Source of the DNA: Leyella lascolaii
GTDB taxonomy: Bacteria; Bacteroidota; Bacteroidia; Bacteroidales; Bacteroidaceae
Length of the DNA stretch: 64,000 nucleotides
Reading direction: 5' to 3'
NCBI RefSeq assembly: GCF_900079775.1
Contig: NZ_LT556050.1
Span: forward strand, 2,534 to 66,533
The position numbers and the translations under genes were made by a program. Numbering within the stretch: the first letter of the stretch is position 1; each line of letters opens with the position of its first letter. The notes beneath the pieces are model-generated. The model searched no databases and was not told where the DNA came from. It worked only from the letters and a program-made list of their open reading frames with translations. Shown here piece after piece: positions 35,373-44,094 of the stretch.

Positions 35373-35790
35373 GATGAATATTTATGCATTATGAAAGTAA
35401 AAAAACATGACATTGTTTTTTCGCGAAACAGATAACGCAAACCATCGGAAACGCTGTCACGGCATGCCGGAAATGCGTCAGCAGTGCGGTTTTTCACATC
35501 CGGCACTGTCTGACACCGGCTTTTCCGGCGCAGGAAAGCCCCTTTCAGCATACAGGACAGCCTTTTCCGGCATGCGGGAAAGCATGTTCTGCAACGCGAA
35601 AGAGCCTTTTCCGCAACACCGAAAAGCCTTTTCTGCAAAGCTGAAATGGCGGAACAGGAAGACTGAAAAACACAATCCGTTGGCATACAGACAGTTGCGT
35701 AAAACGCCCGAAAATCACGTATTTGCCGCCGGACGGACTTCTCTGTGCAAATACTGCCTTAATTTGAACGTTCAGATGTATATTAATGCG
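35373..35790 (+). repeat. composite 418-bp element with 22-bp array (family 1)
   Basis: The left end GATGAATATTTATGCATTAT is followed by GAAAGTAAAAA and TGACA. Central units begin at 35535, 35557, 35579, 35601 and 35623 (for example AAAGCCTTTTCTGCA). The right flank has CACGTATTTGCCGCCGGACG, then GCAAATACTGCCTTAATTTG, and ends AGATGTATATTAATGCG. Length, order and the 162-base offset from left end to first clear unit are the same as in the copy at 49557-49974. It lies between divergent xseA and the MATE gene. Confidence 0.85.
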
Positions 35791-35943
35791 TTCTCAGGAA
35801 CGTTTTCCTGCATAATTATGCATCATGTCATGAATCTGCAAGCGGTGTTCCATCAAAATAATATAAGTATATCGGAGAGCAGCCGTGCCGTCCGTAACGG
35901 TAAATAAAATGAATACGGAGACCTGAAAAACAAAGCCAATTTA

Positions 35944-35974
35944 TTTCGTATATCTGCAAATTGCAGTAACTTTG
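35944..35974 (+). promoter_or_regulatory. promoter of the MATE operon
   Basis: TTTC followed after 19 bases by TAACTTTG. The -7 box is a good match, and the -33 box differs from TTTG by one base. It is 16 bases before the start codon, leaving room for only a very short leader. Confidence 0.55.
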
Positions 35975-35990
35975 CACAGGATTTTTAATT

Positions 35991-37358
35991 ATGGATAATA
36001 AACAAGCAACATTAGAATTAGGCACCAAACCGGTAGGCAAACTGCTCATGCAGTATGCCCTGCCCGCCATCATAGCAATGACGGCAGCCTCGCTCTACAA
36101 CATGATTGACAGCATATTCATTGGGCAAGGCGTGGGTGCCATGGCAATTTCAGGACTTGCCATCACTTTCCCTTTCATGAACCTCACAGCGGCATTCGGT
36201 GCTGCCGTAGGTATAGGTGCGTCCACTTATCTGTCTGTGAAACTCGGTCAGAAAGACTACAAGACGGCGGAGCGCATTCTCGGAAACAACGTGACGCTCA
36301 ACATTGTCATCGGTATCACGGTGGGAGCTGTCAGCCTTCTCTTTCTCGACCCCATCCTTCGCTTTTTCGGAGCGAGCCATCAGACGCTTCCCTATGCGCG
36401 CGAATACATGACAGTCATCCTTGCGGCAAACGTGTTCAGCCAGCTGTTTTACGGCACAAACGCCGTGCTTCGCGCCACAGGCAAGCCGAAACAGGCTATG
36501 TTCATAACCATAGCCACGGTGGTTATGAACGCCATCCTCGCCCCGATATTCATATGGGGATGCGGTCTGGGCATAAGCGGTGCGGCATACGCCACGGTGC
36601 TCTCGCAGATAGCCGCGCTGGTATGGCAGATGCATATAATGAGCAACAAGAACGAACTGCTGCACCTGCACAGGGGCATATACCGTCCCGACCGCGACAT
36701 CGCGAGGAATATCATAGCCATAGGTCTGTCGCCTTTCTCGATGAATGTGTGCGCATGCATCATCGTGATATTCATAAACAACAGCCTGGTGAAGTATGGC
36801 GGCGACCTTGCGGTGGGCGCATACGGCATCGCCAACCGCGTGGCGTTCATCTTTGTGATGATAAACATGGGTCTGAACCAGGGCATGCAGCCCATCGCCG
36901 GATACAACTACGGCTCGCAGCAGCTTGACAGGATGATGCGGGTTCTGAAGTATGCGATGATAGCGGCGACCGTGATCATGACCACAGGATTCGTCATCGC
37001 GATGGTCATACCCGAGCTGTGCGCAAGGCTGTTCACAACAGACGCCACACTCATAGACATGTCAGTAGAGGGCATACGCACCATAATGTTGATGTTCCCC
37101 GTAGTGGGCTACCAGATGGTGGTGACCAACTTTTTCCAGAGTATAGGCAAAGCCAAGATAAGCATATTCCTCTCGCTGTCGAGACAACTGCTGTTCCTAC
37201 TGCCGCTTCTCATTGTTCTGCCACATATGTTCGGCATAGACGGTGTGTGGGCGGCAATGCCGGCATCCGACGCCATTGCGGCAATCATAGCCGCGTGGAT
37301 AATGGCTTTATACATGAAAAAATTCAAAAAACAATATAGAGAGCTCACCAATGGATGA
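35991..37358 (+). CDS. MATE family multidrug/cation antiporter
   Basis: MATE transporters expel organic cations or drugs in exchange for sodium ions or protons. The 455-residue protein has twelve hydrophobic helices and the two MatE repeats. Recognisable parts are PVGKLLMQYALPAIIAMTAA, YNMIDSIFIGQGVGAMAISG, FGAAVGIGASTYLS and QPIAGYNYGSQQLDRM. The substrate is unknown. Its last eight bases overlap the next gene, so the two are translationally coupled. Confidence 0.93.
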   Translation: MDNKQATLELGTKPVGKLLMQYALPAIIAMTAASLYNMIDSIFIGQGVGAMAISGLAITFPFMNLTAAFGAAVGIGASTYLSVKLGQKDYKTAERILGNNVTLNIVIGITVGAVSLLFLDPILRFFGASHQTLPYAREYMTVILAANVFSQLFYGTNAVLRATGKPKQAMFITIATVVMNAILAPIFIWGCGLGISGAAYATVLSQIAALVWQMHIMSNKNELLHLHRGIYRPDRDIARNIIAIGLSPFSMNVCACIIVIFINNSLVKYGGDLAVGAYGIANRVAFIFVMINMGLNQGMQPIAGYNYGSQQLDRMMRVLKYAMIAATVIMTTGFVIAMVIPELCARLFTTDATLIDMSVEGIRTIMLMFPVVGYQMVVTNFFQSIGKAKISIFLSLSRQLLFLLPLLIVLPHMFGIDGVWAAMPASDAIAAIIAAWIMALYMKKFKKQYRELTNG

Positions 37359-37974
37359 CAAAAAGATAATAATAAATGTGGGCCGCCAGCTCGGAAGCGG
37401 CGGACGCATCATCGCTTCGATGCTTGCCAAAGACTTCGGATGCAAGTTCTATGATAAGGAACTGCTTAACCTTGCGGCTAAGGAGAGCGGCTTCTGTGAG
37501 AAGTTCTTCGAGCAGAACGATGAGCAGAAAGGATTCCTCAAGTCTTTCTTCTACGCCCACATGCCATTCCTCTCAAGCTCGGGATTCTACAACAACCGGC
37601 TGTCACAGGAAAGTCTGTTCCAGTTTCAGAGCGATGCCATACGCAAGGCGGCGCAGGAAGGCTCGTGCGTGTTTGTGGGTCGGTGTGCCGACTACGTGCT
37701 GCGCGAATATGAGAACACAGTCAACATATTCATCACGGCGGATATAAAGGAACGGATAGAGCGCGTTGCCAAAAGGCACGGATGCGGAGCCGAGACCGCA
37801 ATGAAAATAATAAACGACAGGGAAAGCGAACGCTCCACATATTATAATTACTACACAGGCAAGAAATGGGGCTACTCCGCGTCGTACGATCTGTGCGTCA
37901 ACTCGAGCATACTCGGAATGGAAAAGACCGAAGAACTCATAAAGGACTTCATCCGGAAAAAGTTCGGTATGTGA
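37351..37974 (+). CDS. cytidylate kinase-like family protein
   Basis: This 207-residue P-loop protein belongs to the cytidylate kinase-like group (AAA_26 type), which differs from canonical Cmk. It has INVGRQLGSGGRIIASMLAK (a glycine-rich phosphate loop) and SVCFVGR-type GSCVFVGRCADYVLREYEN. It also has IERVAKRHGCGAETAMKIIN and a lid-like segment RESERSTYYNYYTGKKWG. The substrate is not known. It overlaps the end of the MATE gene by eight bases and is followed 21 bases later by an acyltransferase, forming a three-gene operon. Confidence 0.85.
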   Translation: MDDKKIIINVGRQLGSGGRIIASMLAKDFGCKFYDKELLNLAAKESGFCEKFFEQNDEQKGFLKSFFYAHMPFLSSSGFYNNRLSQESLFQFQSDAIRKAAQEGSCVFVGRCADYVLREYENTVNIFITADIKERIERVAKRHGCGAETAMKIINDRESERSTYYNYYTGKKWGYSASYDLCVNSSILGMEKTEELIKDFIRKKFGM

Positions 37975-37995
37975 CAACATAAGCCGCCTACGTAC

Positions 37996-38934
37996 ATGAA
38001 GGTACACGGTCTGCTGGAGAAAAACGACTCTTATGCCCTGAGAGGAGTGTGCATGATTATGATTATCGTGCACCACACATACCTCAGTGCCATAGACATG
38101 CCCGGATGCCACACGGACAGCTGGCTCGCCGATGTGGGCACAGGATGGCTGTGGGGATATGGAGGCACAGGCGTCTTTCTGTTTCTTTCAGGATTCGGGA
38201 TGTTCTTCTCGCTGCGACGCAACAGGCTTTCCGGCAGGGCATACATAAGGAGCAAATTCATCAGACTGTTCATTCCTTACCTGTGGCTTTGGGCAGTAAG
38301 CCTCATCATATATATACTGTATGACAGCAGTCAGCTTACTCCCCGGCTGCTCACATCGTTTCTTTCTCTTGACATACCACCTGCCAACGAGGCGTGGTTC
38401 TATAAGGTCATAATAGGTCTTTACGCCCTCTCCATCGTCATATTCAAGGTTTTCAGAAATCCAAGGGCATGCGTGCTGGCAGTCTCTTCGGTGTGCGTGG
38501 CATACTATTGTCTGGCAAATTACGTGTTAGAAATGGATCCGTGGTGGTTCATCACGGTGCTCAACTTCCCGTCAGGCATGCTAACCGCCCTTTTCTACGA
38601 CAAGCTGAGGCATATACAGCCGGTATATGTCATCCTGCCGGGCACACTGTTGTTTGCCTTGCTGCAATACTTCCACCCCAACCCAACAATATCAAGTCTG
38701 CTGTTCTCTGCGGTCATGATAAACGCCGTACGCTACGTGAACATCAGCAACCGGATACTTGGCTACATAGGAACAAACAGTCTGCTGTTCTACTTTCTCG
38801 AAGAACCGGCGATAGACTATCTTGCAAGACCAGCCGCATTCAGCTTTTATTCATATTCAATTGCCGCCGTTCTGACTACGCTGCTGCTCGTGTTCCTTTG
38901 CAGACGTACAGGCAATCTGATGCAGAGAACATGA
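37996..38934 (+). CDS. membrane acyltransferase, acyltransferase 3 family
   Basis: Proteins of this family move acyl groups (often acetyl) onto cell-surface sugars. The 312-residue protein has about ten hydrophobic helices. It starts with the family opening DSYALRGVCMIMIIVHHTYL, containing the expected catalytic His, followed by GTGVFLFLSGFGMFFSLRRN. The C-terminal helices include FYFLEEPAIDYLARP. It is at the short end of the family range. The likely substrate is a surface polysaccharide, which is inference. Confidence 0.85.
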   Translation: MKVHGLLEKNDSYALRGVCMIMIIVHHTYLSAIDMPGCHTDSWLADVGTGWLWGYGGTGVFLFLSGFGMFFSLRRNRLSGRAYIRSKFIRLFIPYLWLWAVSLIIYILYDSSQLTPRLLTSFLSLDIPPANEAWFYKVIIGLYALSIVIFKVFRNPRACVLAVSSVCVAYYCLANYVLEMDPWWFITVLNFPSGMLTALFYDKLRHIQPVYVILPGTLLFALLQYFHPNPTISSLLFSAVMINAVRYVNISNRILGYIGTNSLLFYFLEEPAIDYLARPAAFSFYSYSIAAVLTTLLLVFLCRRTGNLMQRT

Positions 38935-38992
38935 CGTCAGGCCCTTGCCGGGGAGTATAACCGTGACGCAGAGGATAAAAACAAAATACATG

Positions 38993-39024
38993 CTTGCTAC
39001 ATTTAAATAATATCATTATCTTTG
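38993..39024 (+). promoter_or_regulatory. promoter of the YfcE-like phosphoesterase gene
   Basis: CTTG, 20 bases, then TATCTTTG: a good match to the Bacteroidetes consensus. The -7 box ends 54 bases before the start codon. Confidence 0.7.
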
Positions 39025-39077
39025 CATGGCAAGACTTGTAACCGTGCCATGACTTCTTTCCAAGGAGTACGTTTGCA

Positions 39078-39602
39078 ATGAAAAGAATCGGAATAATAAG
39101 CGACACCCACTCATATTGGGACGACAAATATCTGGAATACTTTGAGACATGCGATGAGATATGGCATGCCGGAGACATATGCTCCACACAGCTCGCAGAA
39201 AAACTGGCTGCCTTCCGCCCCCTTCGAGCCGTATGCGGCAACTGTGACGGAGGGGAACTGAGACGGATGTTTCCGGAGATACTCAGATTCAGGTGCGAGG
39301 ATGTGGATGTACTTATGAAACATATAGGCGGATATCCGGGACGCTACGACGCAAGCATAAGAAACAGAATATATGCCTCACCGCCACAGCTGTTCATAAG
39401 CGGACACTCGCATATACTTAAAATAAAATATGACAAGACTCTCGGACTGCTGCACATCAACCCCGGAGCGGCTGGACTTCAGGGATGGCACGTGGACAGG
39501 ACGCTCGTAAGGCTGACCATAGACGGCAGCCGCTTCAAAGACTGCGAGGTCATCACGCTGGCTGATCCGCGCAAAGTGATACAGAACGATTACGACGGAT
39601 AG
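39078..39602 (+). CDS. YfcE/MJ0936-family metallophosphoesterase
   Basis: This small cytosolic phosphodiesterase has 174 residues and all the expected metal ligands: IGIISDTHSYWD, WHAGDICS, AVCGNCDGG, MKHIGG, FISGHSHILKI and LHINPGAAG. The natural substrate is unknown; relatives hydrolyse phosphodiesters such as bis-p-nitrophenyl phosphate in vitro. It is a single gene with its own promoter. The 200 bases after it, up to rfbB, contain only short inverted repeats. Confidence 0.93.
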   Translation: MKRIGIISDTHSYWDDKYLEYFETCDEIWHAGDICSTQLAEKLAAFRPLRAVCGNCDGGELRRMFPEILRFRCEDVDVLMKHIGGYPGRYDASIRNRIYASPPQLFISGHSHILKIKYDKTLGLLHINPGAAGLQGWHVDRTLVRLTIDGSRFKDCEVITLADPRKVIQNDYDG

Positions 39603-39801
39603 AACGGCAATACACACGTCCCGCCGCCTCTCATACACATGCATGCATACGGAGGTGTGTGCCGCGGGCTTGCTTCCTGACGCTGGCGATGAAGGAGAAG
39701 CCGCATATGCAGACCGAAGTTCTGGCGACTTGACGCCACGGACATAACCACACGGAGTATACGGACGCAAAAGGAAAAATCATTAAAAAAAGTATATAGA
39801 C

Positions 39802-40950
39802 ATGAAGACTTATCTTGTAACAGGAGCCGCAGGATTCATTGGTGCGAACTTCATCAAGTACCTGCTTCACAGAAAGTACAAAAATGAGGACATCAAAGTC
39901 ATTGTGCTCGACCTTCTGACCTACGCCGGAAACCTCGGCACAATTAAAGACGACATCGACAACGAGCGTTGCTTCTTCGTCCGCGGAGACATAAGGGACA
40001 GAGAACTCGCTGACAGACTGTTTGCCGAAAACGACATCGACTATGTTGTAAACTTTGCCGCAGAAAGCCATGTAGACCGGAGTATTGAGGACCCGCAGCT
40101 GTTCCTGTCGGTAAATATCCTCGGAACGCAGAACCTGTTGGATGCAGCCCGCAAGGCATGGGTTACAGGGAAGGACGATGCCGGATACCCTGTATGGAAG
40201 GCAGGAAAGCGTTTTCATCAGGTTGCGACCGACGAGGTTTACGGCTCACTCGGTCCGGAAGGATTCTTCACGGAGGACACTCCACTTTGCCCGCACAGTC
40301 CGTACAGCGCGTCAAAGACAAGCGCCGACCTTTTCGTAATGGCATATCACGACACTTACCACATGCCTGTCACCATAACACGATGCTCGAACAACTACGG
40401 TCCTTACCATTTCCCGGAAAAGCTTATACCCCTTATCATCAACAATATACTTGAAGGAAAGAAGCTCCCGGTGTACGGAAAGGGAGAGAATGTGCGCGAC
40501 TGGCTCTACGTTGAAGACCATTGCAAGGCAATCGACCTCGTTGTAAGGGAGGGTCGTGACGGTCAGGTTTACAACGTTGGAGGACACAACGAGATGAAGA
40601 ACATCGACATTGTCAAACTCACAATAAAGACCATCCACGACATGATGGAGAACGAGCCGGAACTCAGGAAAGTGCTCAGGAAACAGGAACTCGACGAGAA
40701 CGGCGACATAAGAATTGACTGGATAAATGACGGACTGATTACTTTTGTGGCAGACAGGTTGGGACATGACCAGCGTTATGCCATCGACCCGACAAAGATA
40801 AAGAACGAGCTCGGATGGTATCCGGAGACAAAATTCGCCGACGGAATAGTAAAGACAATACGCTGGAATCTGGAACATCAGGACTGGATAAAGGATGTGA
40901 CAAGCGGCGAATATCAGAAATATTACGAACAGATGTACGGCAACAGATAA
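39802..40950 (+). CDS. rfbB: dTDP-glucose 4,6-dehydratase
   Basis: RfbB converts dTDP-glucose to dTDP-4-keto-6-deoxyglucose, the branch point for rhamnose, fucosamine and quinovosamine sugars. The 382-residue protein has the NAD site TGAAGFIGANFIKYLL and the catalytic TDEVYGSLGPEGFFTE. It also has the SPYSASKTSADL motif with the Tyr-x3-Lys pair, and TRCSNNYGPYHFPEKLIPL. It is longer at the C-terminus than enterobacterial RfbB, as in other Bacteroidetes. It opens a cluster that continues with purT and the 3-keto-isomerase and aminotransferase genes. No rfbA, rfbC or rfbD is in the window. Confidence 0.95.
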   Translation: MKTYLVTGAAGFIGANFIKYLLHRKYKNEDIKVIVLDLLTYAGNLGTIKDDIDNERCFFVRGDIRDRELADRLFAENDIDYVVNFAAESHVDRSIEDPQLFLSVNILGTQNLLDAARKAWVTGKDDAGYPVWKAGKRFHQVATDEVYGSLGPEGFFTEDTPLCPHSPYSASKTSADLFVMAYHDTYHMPVTITRCSNNYGPYHFPEKLIPLIINNILEGKKLPVYGKGENVRDWLYVEDHCKAIDLVVREGRDGQVYNVGGHNEMKNIDIVKLTIKTIHDMMENEPELRKVLRKQELDENGDIRIDWINDGLITFVADRLGHDQRYAIDPTKIKNELGWYPETKFADGIVKTIRWNLEHQDWIKDVTSGEYQKYYEQMYGNR

Positions 40951-40961
40951 GCGATGTCATC

Positions 40962-41039
40962 TGCGGCAGAATTTCATCATGCGGTTCCGGAGCATCACGG
41001 ACGCATGGTGAAATTTTCAGTATAAAGTCTGCCGTCGCA
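40962..41039. other. long imperfect hairpin between rfbB and the next gene
   Basis: AATTTCATCATGCG (40970-40983) pairs with CGCATGGTGAAATT (41002-41015). The outer arms TGCGGCAGA and TCTGCCG...CGCA continue the pairing with a bulge. It may be a terminator or RNA-processing structure between rfbB and the following genes. It is not followed by a run of T. Confidence 0.5.
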
Positions 41040-41115
41040 CAACATACAGCACCCCAACAACAGTTATAAATGTTTTTATTCAACACAACCGTCTGCATAT
41101 AAAGCGGCATAAGAT

Positions 41116-41412
41116 ATGGATACGATTTCAGAAGAACTTCACCACTTCCTCATACGGCTCGGGAAAGAGCCCGACTGTGTAAGTGAGAAGGTAGAACATT
41201 ACATCATGCACCTCATACGCATAATCCCTCCGGACGATGAGAAAGCGCTGAAGGATTACTACGGACTGTTCGGCAATCCGGTGAAAAGCCTTTGCGACAT
41301 AGCACATGAGCGCAAGCTGTCGGAGGAAACGATGAGGAAGATAATGGAAACAAGCCTTCGCAAAATCGCCGTATCGCCGGAATGGCAGATGATAAGGCAA
41401 ATAATAAAATAA
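41116..41412 (+). CDS. small protein with possible sigma-region-4-like helix-turn-helix
   Basis: I do not recognise a named family. The 98-residue protein is mainly alpha-helical. The second half (DDEKALKDYYGLFGN, SLCDIAHERKLSEETMRKI, SLRKIAVSPEWQ) resembles the helix-turn-helix of sigma-factor region 4 or related response-regulator output domains. No receptor or promoter-opening domain accompanies it. It starts 166 bases after rfbB and is followed nine bases later by purT. A DNA- or RNA-binding role is only a suggestion. Confidence 0.65.
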   Translation: MDTISEELHHFLIRLGKEPDCVSEKVEHYIMHLIRIIPPDDEKALKDYYGLFGNPVKSLCDIAHERKLSEETMRKIMETSLRKIAVSPEWQMIRQIIK

Positions 41413-41421
41413 AAGAACATA

Positions 41422-42582
41422 ATGAAGAAGATACTGCTATTGGGTTCAGGAGAACTCGGAAAAGAATTTGTCATCGCAGCAAAACGTGCCGGACAATATG
41501 TGATAGCATGCGACAGATATGCCGGCGCACCTGCAATGCAGGTGGCTGATGAGTATGAAGTGTTCAACATGCTCGACGGAGACATGCTCGAGAATGTTGT
41601 AAACAAGCACCGTCCTGACATAATAGTACCGGAGATAGAAGCCATACGCACAGAGCGGCTTTTCGACATCGAGAAGCGCGGAATACAGGTCGTACCGAGT
41701 GCGAAAGCCGTAAACTTCACCATGAACCGTAAGGCTATACGTGACCTTGCGGCAAAAGAATTGGGGCTGAAAACGGCAAAATACTTTTACGCGAAGACTC
41801 TTGACGAACTGAAAGAATACGCTGCGATAATCGGATTCCCTTGTGTCGTCAAGCCGCTGATGTCTTCCTCGGGACACGGACAGACCGTTGCAAAGACACC
41901 GGACGACCTTGAGAACTCGTTCAATGAGGCTATGGCAGGCAGCAGAGGCGACGTAAAGGAAATAATAATAGAGGAATTCATACACTTCGACAGCGAATTC
42001 ACACTGCTCACAGTGACACAGAAAGACGGTCCGACCCTGTTCTGTCCGCCGATAGGACACGTGCAGAAAAGCGGCGACTACCGCGAAAGCTGGCAACCGT
42101 TCGCTATAAACGAGGACGACCTTAATGAAGCCCGGCGAATGGCGGACGCCGTAACGAAAGCACTGACCGGAGCCGGAATATGGGGCGTGGAGTTCTTCCT
42201 GACCCGCGACAAAGGCGTCATCTTCTCAGAACTGTCACCAAGACCGCACGACACAGGTATGGTGACGCTCGGGCACACGCTTAATCTGAATGAGTTCGAG
42301 CTGCATTTCCGTGCCGTAATGGGACTTCCCATACCTGCCATACACCTTGAACATGCCGGTGCAAGTGCGGTCGTTCTGGCAAAAGAGGAAGCCGCACACG
42401 AGCCGGAATACAACCTTATCGATGCCCTGAAAGAAGACAGGACACGCATCAGAATTTTCGGAAAACAGCAACAGCATGTCAACCGCCGCATGGGAGTTGT
42501 GCTATGCTACGGTGACATAAACGATGACACTACATACCTGCGCGACAAAGCCAAACGTCTTGCAGAAACAATAATAAAATAG
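41422..42582 (+). CDS. purT: formate-dependent phosphoribosylglycinamide formyltransferase
   Basis: PurT makes formyl-GAR from GAR, formate and ATP in purine synthesis, without tetrahydrofolate. The 386-residue protein has the N-terminal [20 protein letters not shown] and the ATP-grasp region ([37 protein letters not shown]). It also has [20 protein letters not shown] with metal-binding residues, and [20 protein letters not shown]. The length is standard. It is placed between the small HTH-like gene and the sugar isomerase fdtA with gaps of only nine bases each, so it is probably co-transcribed with the sugar genes. Confidence 0.95.
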   Translation: MKKILLLGSGELGKEFVIAAKRAGQYVIACDRYAGAPAMQVADEYEVFNMLDGDMLENVVNKHRPDIIVPEIEAIRTERLFDIEKRGIQVVPSAKAVNFTMNRKAIRDLAAKELGLKTAKYFYAKTLDELKEYAAIIGFPCVVKPLMSSSGHGQTVAKTPDDLENSFNEAMAGSRGDVKEIIIEEFIHFDSEFTLLTVTQKDGPTLFCPPIGHVQKSGDYRESWQPFAINEDDLNEARRMADAVTKALTGAGIWGVEFFLTRDKGVIFSELSPRPHDTGMVTLGHTLNLNEFELHFRAVMGLPIPAIHLEHAGASAVVLAKEEAAHEPEYNLIDALKEDRTRIRIFGKQQQHVNRRMGVVLCYGDINDDTTYLRDKAKRLAETIIK

Positions 42583-42591
42583 AATATTGTA

Positions 42592-42996
42592 ATGAACATT
42601 CCTGAAGGAAAAATCATTGAGCTTCCTAAAATAACTGATCCGCGGGGAAATCTCACTTTTGCGGAAAGCATAAGACATATCCCCTTTGAGGTTAAACGCG
42701 TGTACTGGGTTTACGATGTGCCGTCAGGTGAGAACCGGGGCGGACATGCCCACAAGAAATGCCGTGAATTCATAATAGCCGTAAGCGGCTCGTTCACGGT
42801 CACACTTGACAACGGACACAACTCGAAAACCTATCTTCTGAACCATCCCTATCAGGGACTGCTTGTCGAGACAGGCACGTGGCGCACGCTCAACGACTTT
42901 TCCTCAGGCTCTGTTTGTCTTGTACTCGCTTCCGACTTTTTTGAGGAAAGCGACTACATACGTGAATATGAAGACTATCTTGAATACATAAAATGA
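42592..42996 (+). CDS. fdtA: dTDP-4-keto-6-deoxyglucose 3,4-ketoisomerase (FdtA/QdtA type)
   Basis: This cupin (WxcM-like) enzyme moves the keto group from C4 to C3 of dTDP-4-keto-6-deoxyglucose, preparing for amination at C3. The 134-residue protein shows ITDPRGNLTFAESIRHIPFE, VKRVYWVYDVPSGENRGGHA, with the catalytic His, and KKCREFIIAVSGSFTVTLDN. FdtA and QdtA differ in the configuration produced at C4 (galacto or gluco) and cannot be told apart safely by eye, so the product could be the Fuc3N or the Qui3N precursor. It overlaps the aminotransferase gene by four bases (ATGA). Confidence 0.85.
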   Translation: MNIPEGKIIELPKITDPRGNLTFAESIRHIPFEVKRVYWVYDVPSGENRGGHAHKKCREFIIAVSGSFTVTLDNGHNSKTYLLNHPYQGLLVETGTWRTLNDFSSGSVCLVLASDFFEESDYIREYEDYLEYIK

Positions 42997-44093
42997 TTCA
43001 GTTTCTCGACTTAAAGAAGATCACGGCATTACATTACGACGAGCTGCACGAAACTCTCGCACGGACATTAAGGAGCGGATGGTTTCTTAAAGGAGAGGAA
43101 ACGGCAACGTTCGAAAGGCTTTACGCGCAATTCACAGGCACAAGCCACTGTGTGGGATGCGGCAACGGACTTGACGCACTCACGCTTATCATGCGCGCAT
43201 ATATAGAACTTGGCGTCATGAAACCGGGTGATGAGGTCATCGTACCGGCAAACACATACATCGCGTCTGTTCTCGCCGTAAGCAGAAACAACCTGAAACC
43301 GGTGTTGGTGGAAGCCGACATCGACACCCTTCAGATGGATGACAGCAAAATAGAAGAAGCCATAACGCCACGCACAAAAGCCATCATGATTGTGCATCTT
43401 TACGGCAAGTGCGCCTACACAGACACCATCGGACGGCTCTGCAAGCACTACGGACTGAAGCTGATAGAGGACAACGCGCAGGCGCACGGATGCAGATACG
43501 GCGGCAGACGTACCGGATCACTCGGCGACGCAGCCGCGCACAGCTTCTATCCCACAAAAAACATCGGCACGGCAGGCGACGCCGGAGCCGTCACGACAGA
43601 CGATGCTATGCTGGCGGAGATGGTAAGAGGACTTGCCAACTACGGCTCGGCAAAGAAATACATATTCTCACACATCGGCATAAACAGCCGTATGGACGAG
43701 CTGCACGCAGCCATCCTGACCGTGAAGCTTAAATACATTGACGCGGAAAACGAACAGCGTCGGGACAACGCAAGGTATTATATAAATAATGTAAGCAACA
43801 GAAACATAAAGCTGCCATCGCTCGAATATTGGGAAAGCAGCGTGTTCCACATCTTCCCGATACTGTGTGACAGACGCGACGAGCTTAAAGACTATCTGCT
43901 GCGTAACGGCGTACAGACCGACGTGCACTATCCTGTCCCGCCACACAAACAGGAATGCTACAAGGAGCTTGCAGCCCTTTCGTTCCCCGTTACAGAACGC
44001 ATTCACAGAGAGGAACTGAGCATTCCTGTAAGTCAGATACTCGAACCGGAGGAACGCGAAACCATCGCCCGCCTTCTCAATCAATTCAGATGA
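42993..44093 (+). CDS. fdtB: sugar 3-aminotransferase, DegT/DnrJ/EryC1/StrS family (FdtB-like)
   Basis: The PLP enzyme aminates the C3 keto sugar from the preceding isomerase to give dTDP-3-amino-3,6-dideoxyhexose. The 366-residue protein has VGCGNGLDALTLIMRAYIEL, EVIVPANTYIASVLAVSRNN and LYGKCAYTDTIGRLCKHYGL. It also has EDNAQAHGCRYGG and the PLP lysine in HSFYPTKNIGTAGDAGAV (about residue 187). NSRMDELHAAILTVKLKYID is the usual C-terminal signature. It overlaps the isomerase by four bases and is followed by a GNAT gene one base later. Confidence 0.92.
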   Translation: MIQFLDLKKITALHYDELHETLARTLRSGWFLKGEETATFERLYAQFTGTSHCVGCGNGLDALTLIMRAYIELGVMKPGDEVIVPANTYIASVLAVSRNNLKPVLVEADIDTLQMDDSKIEEAITPRTKAIMIVHLYGKCAYTDTIGRLCKHYGLKLIEDNAQAHGCRYGGRRTGSLGDAAAHSFYPTKNIGTAGDAGAVTTDDAMLAEMVRGLANYGSAKKYIFSHIGINSRMDELHAAILTVKLKYIDAENEQRRDNARYYINNVSNRNIKLPSLEYWESSVFHIFPILCDRRDELKDYLLRNGVQTDVHYPVPPHKQECYKELAALSFPVTERIHREELSIPVSQILEPEERETIARLLNQFR

Positions 44094-44094
44094 C

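Noticed and set aside
35407..35907. 166-codon open frame through a family 1 element
   Set aside because: It reads through the 22-bp array (22 is not a multiple of 3, so the protein is a by-product of the repeat) and has no homologue-like features.
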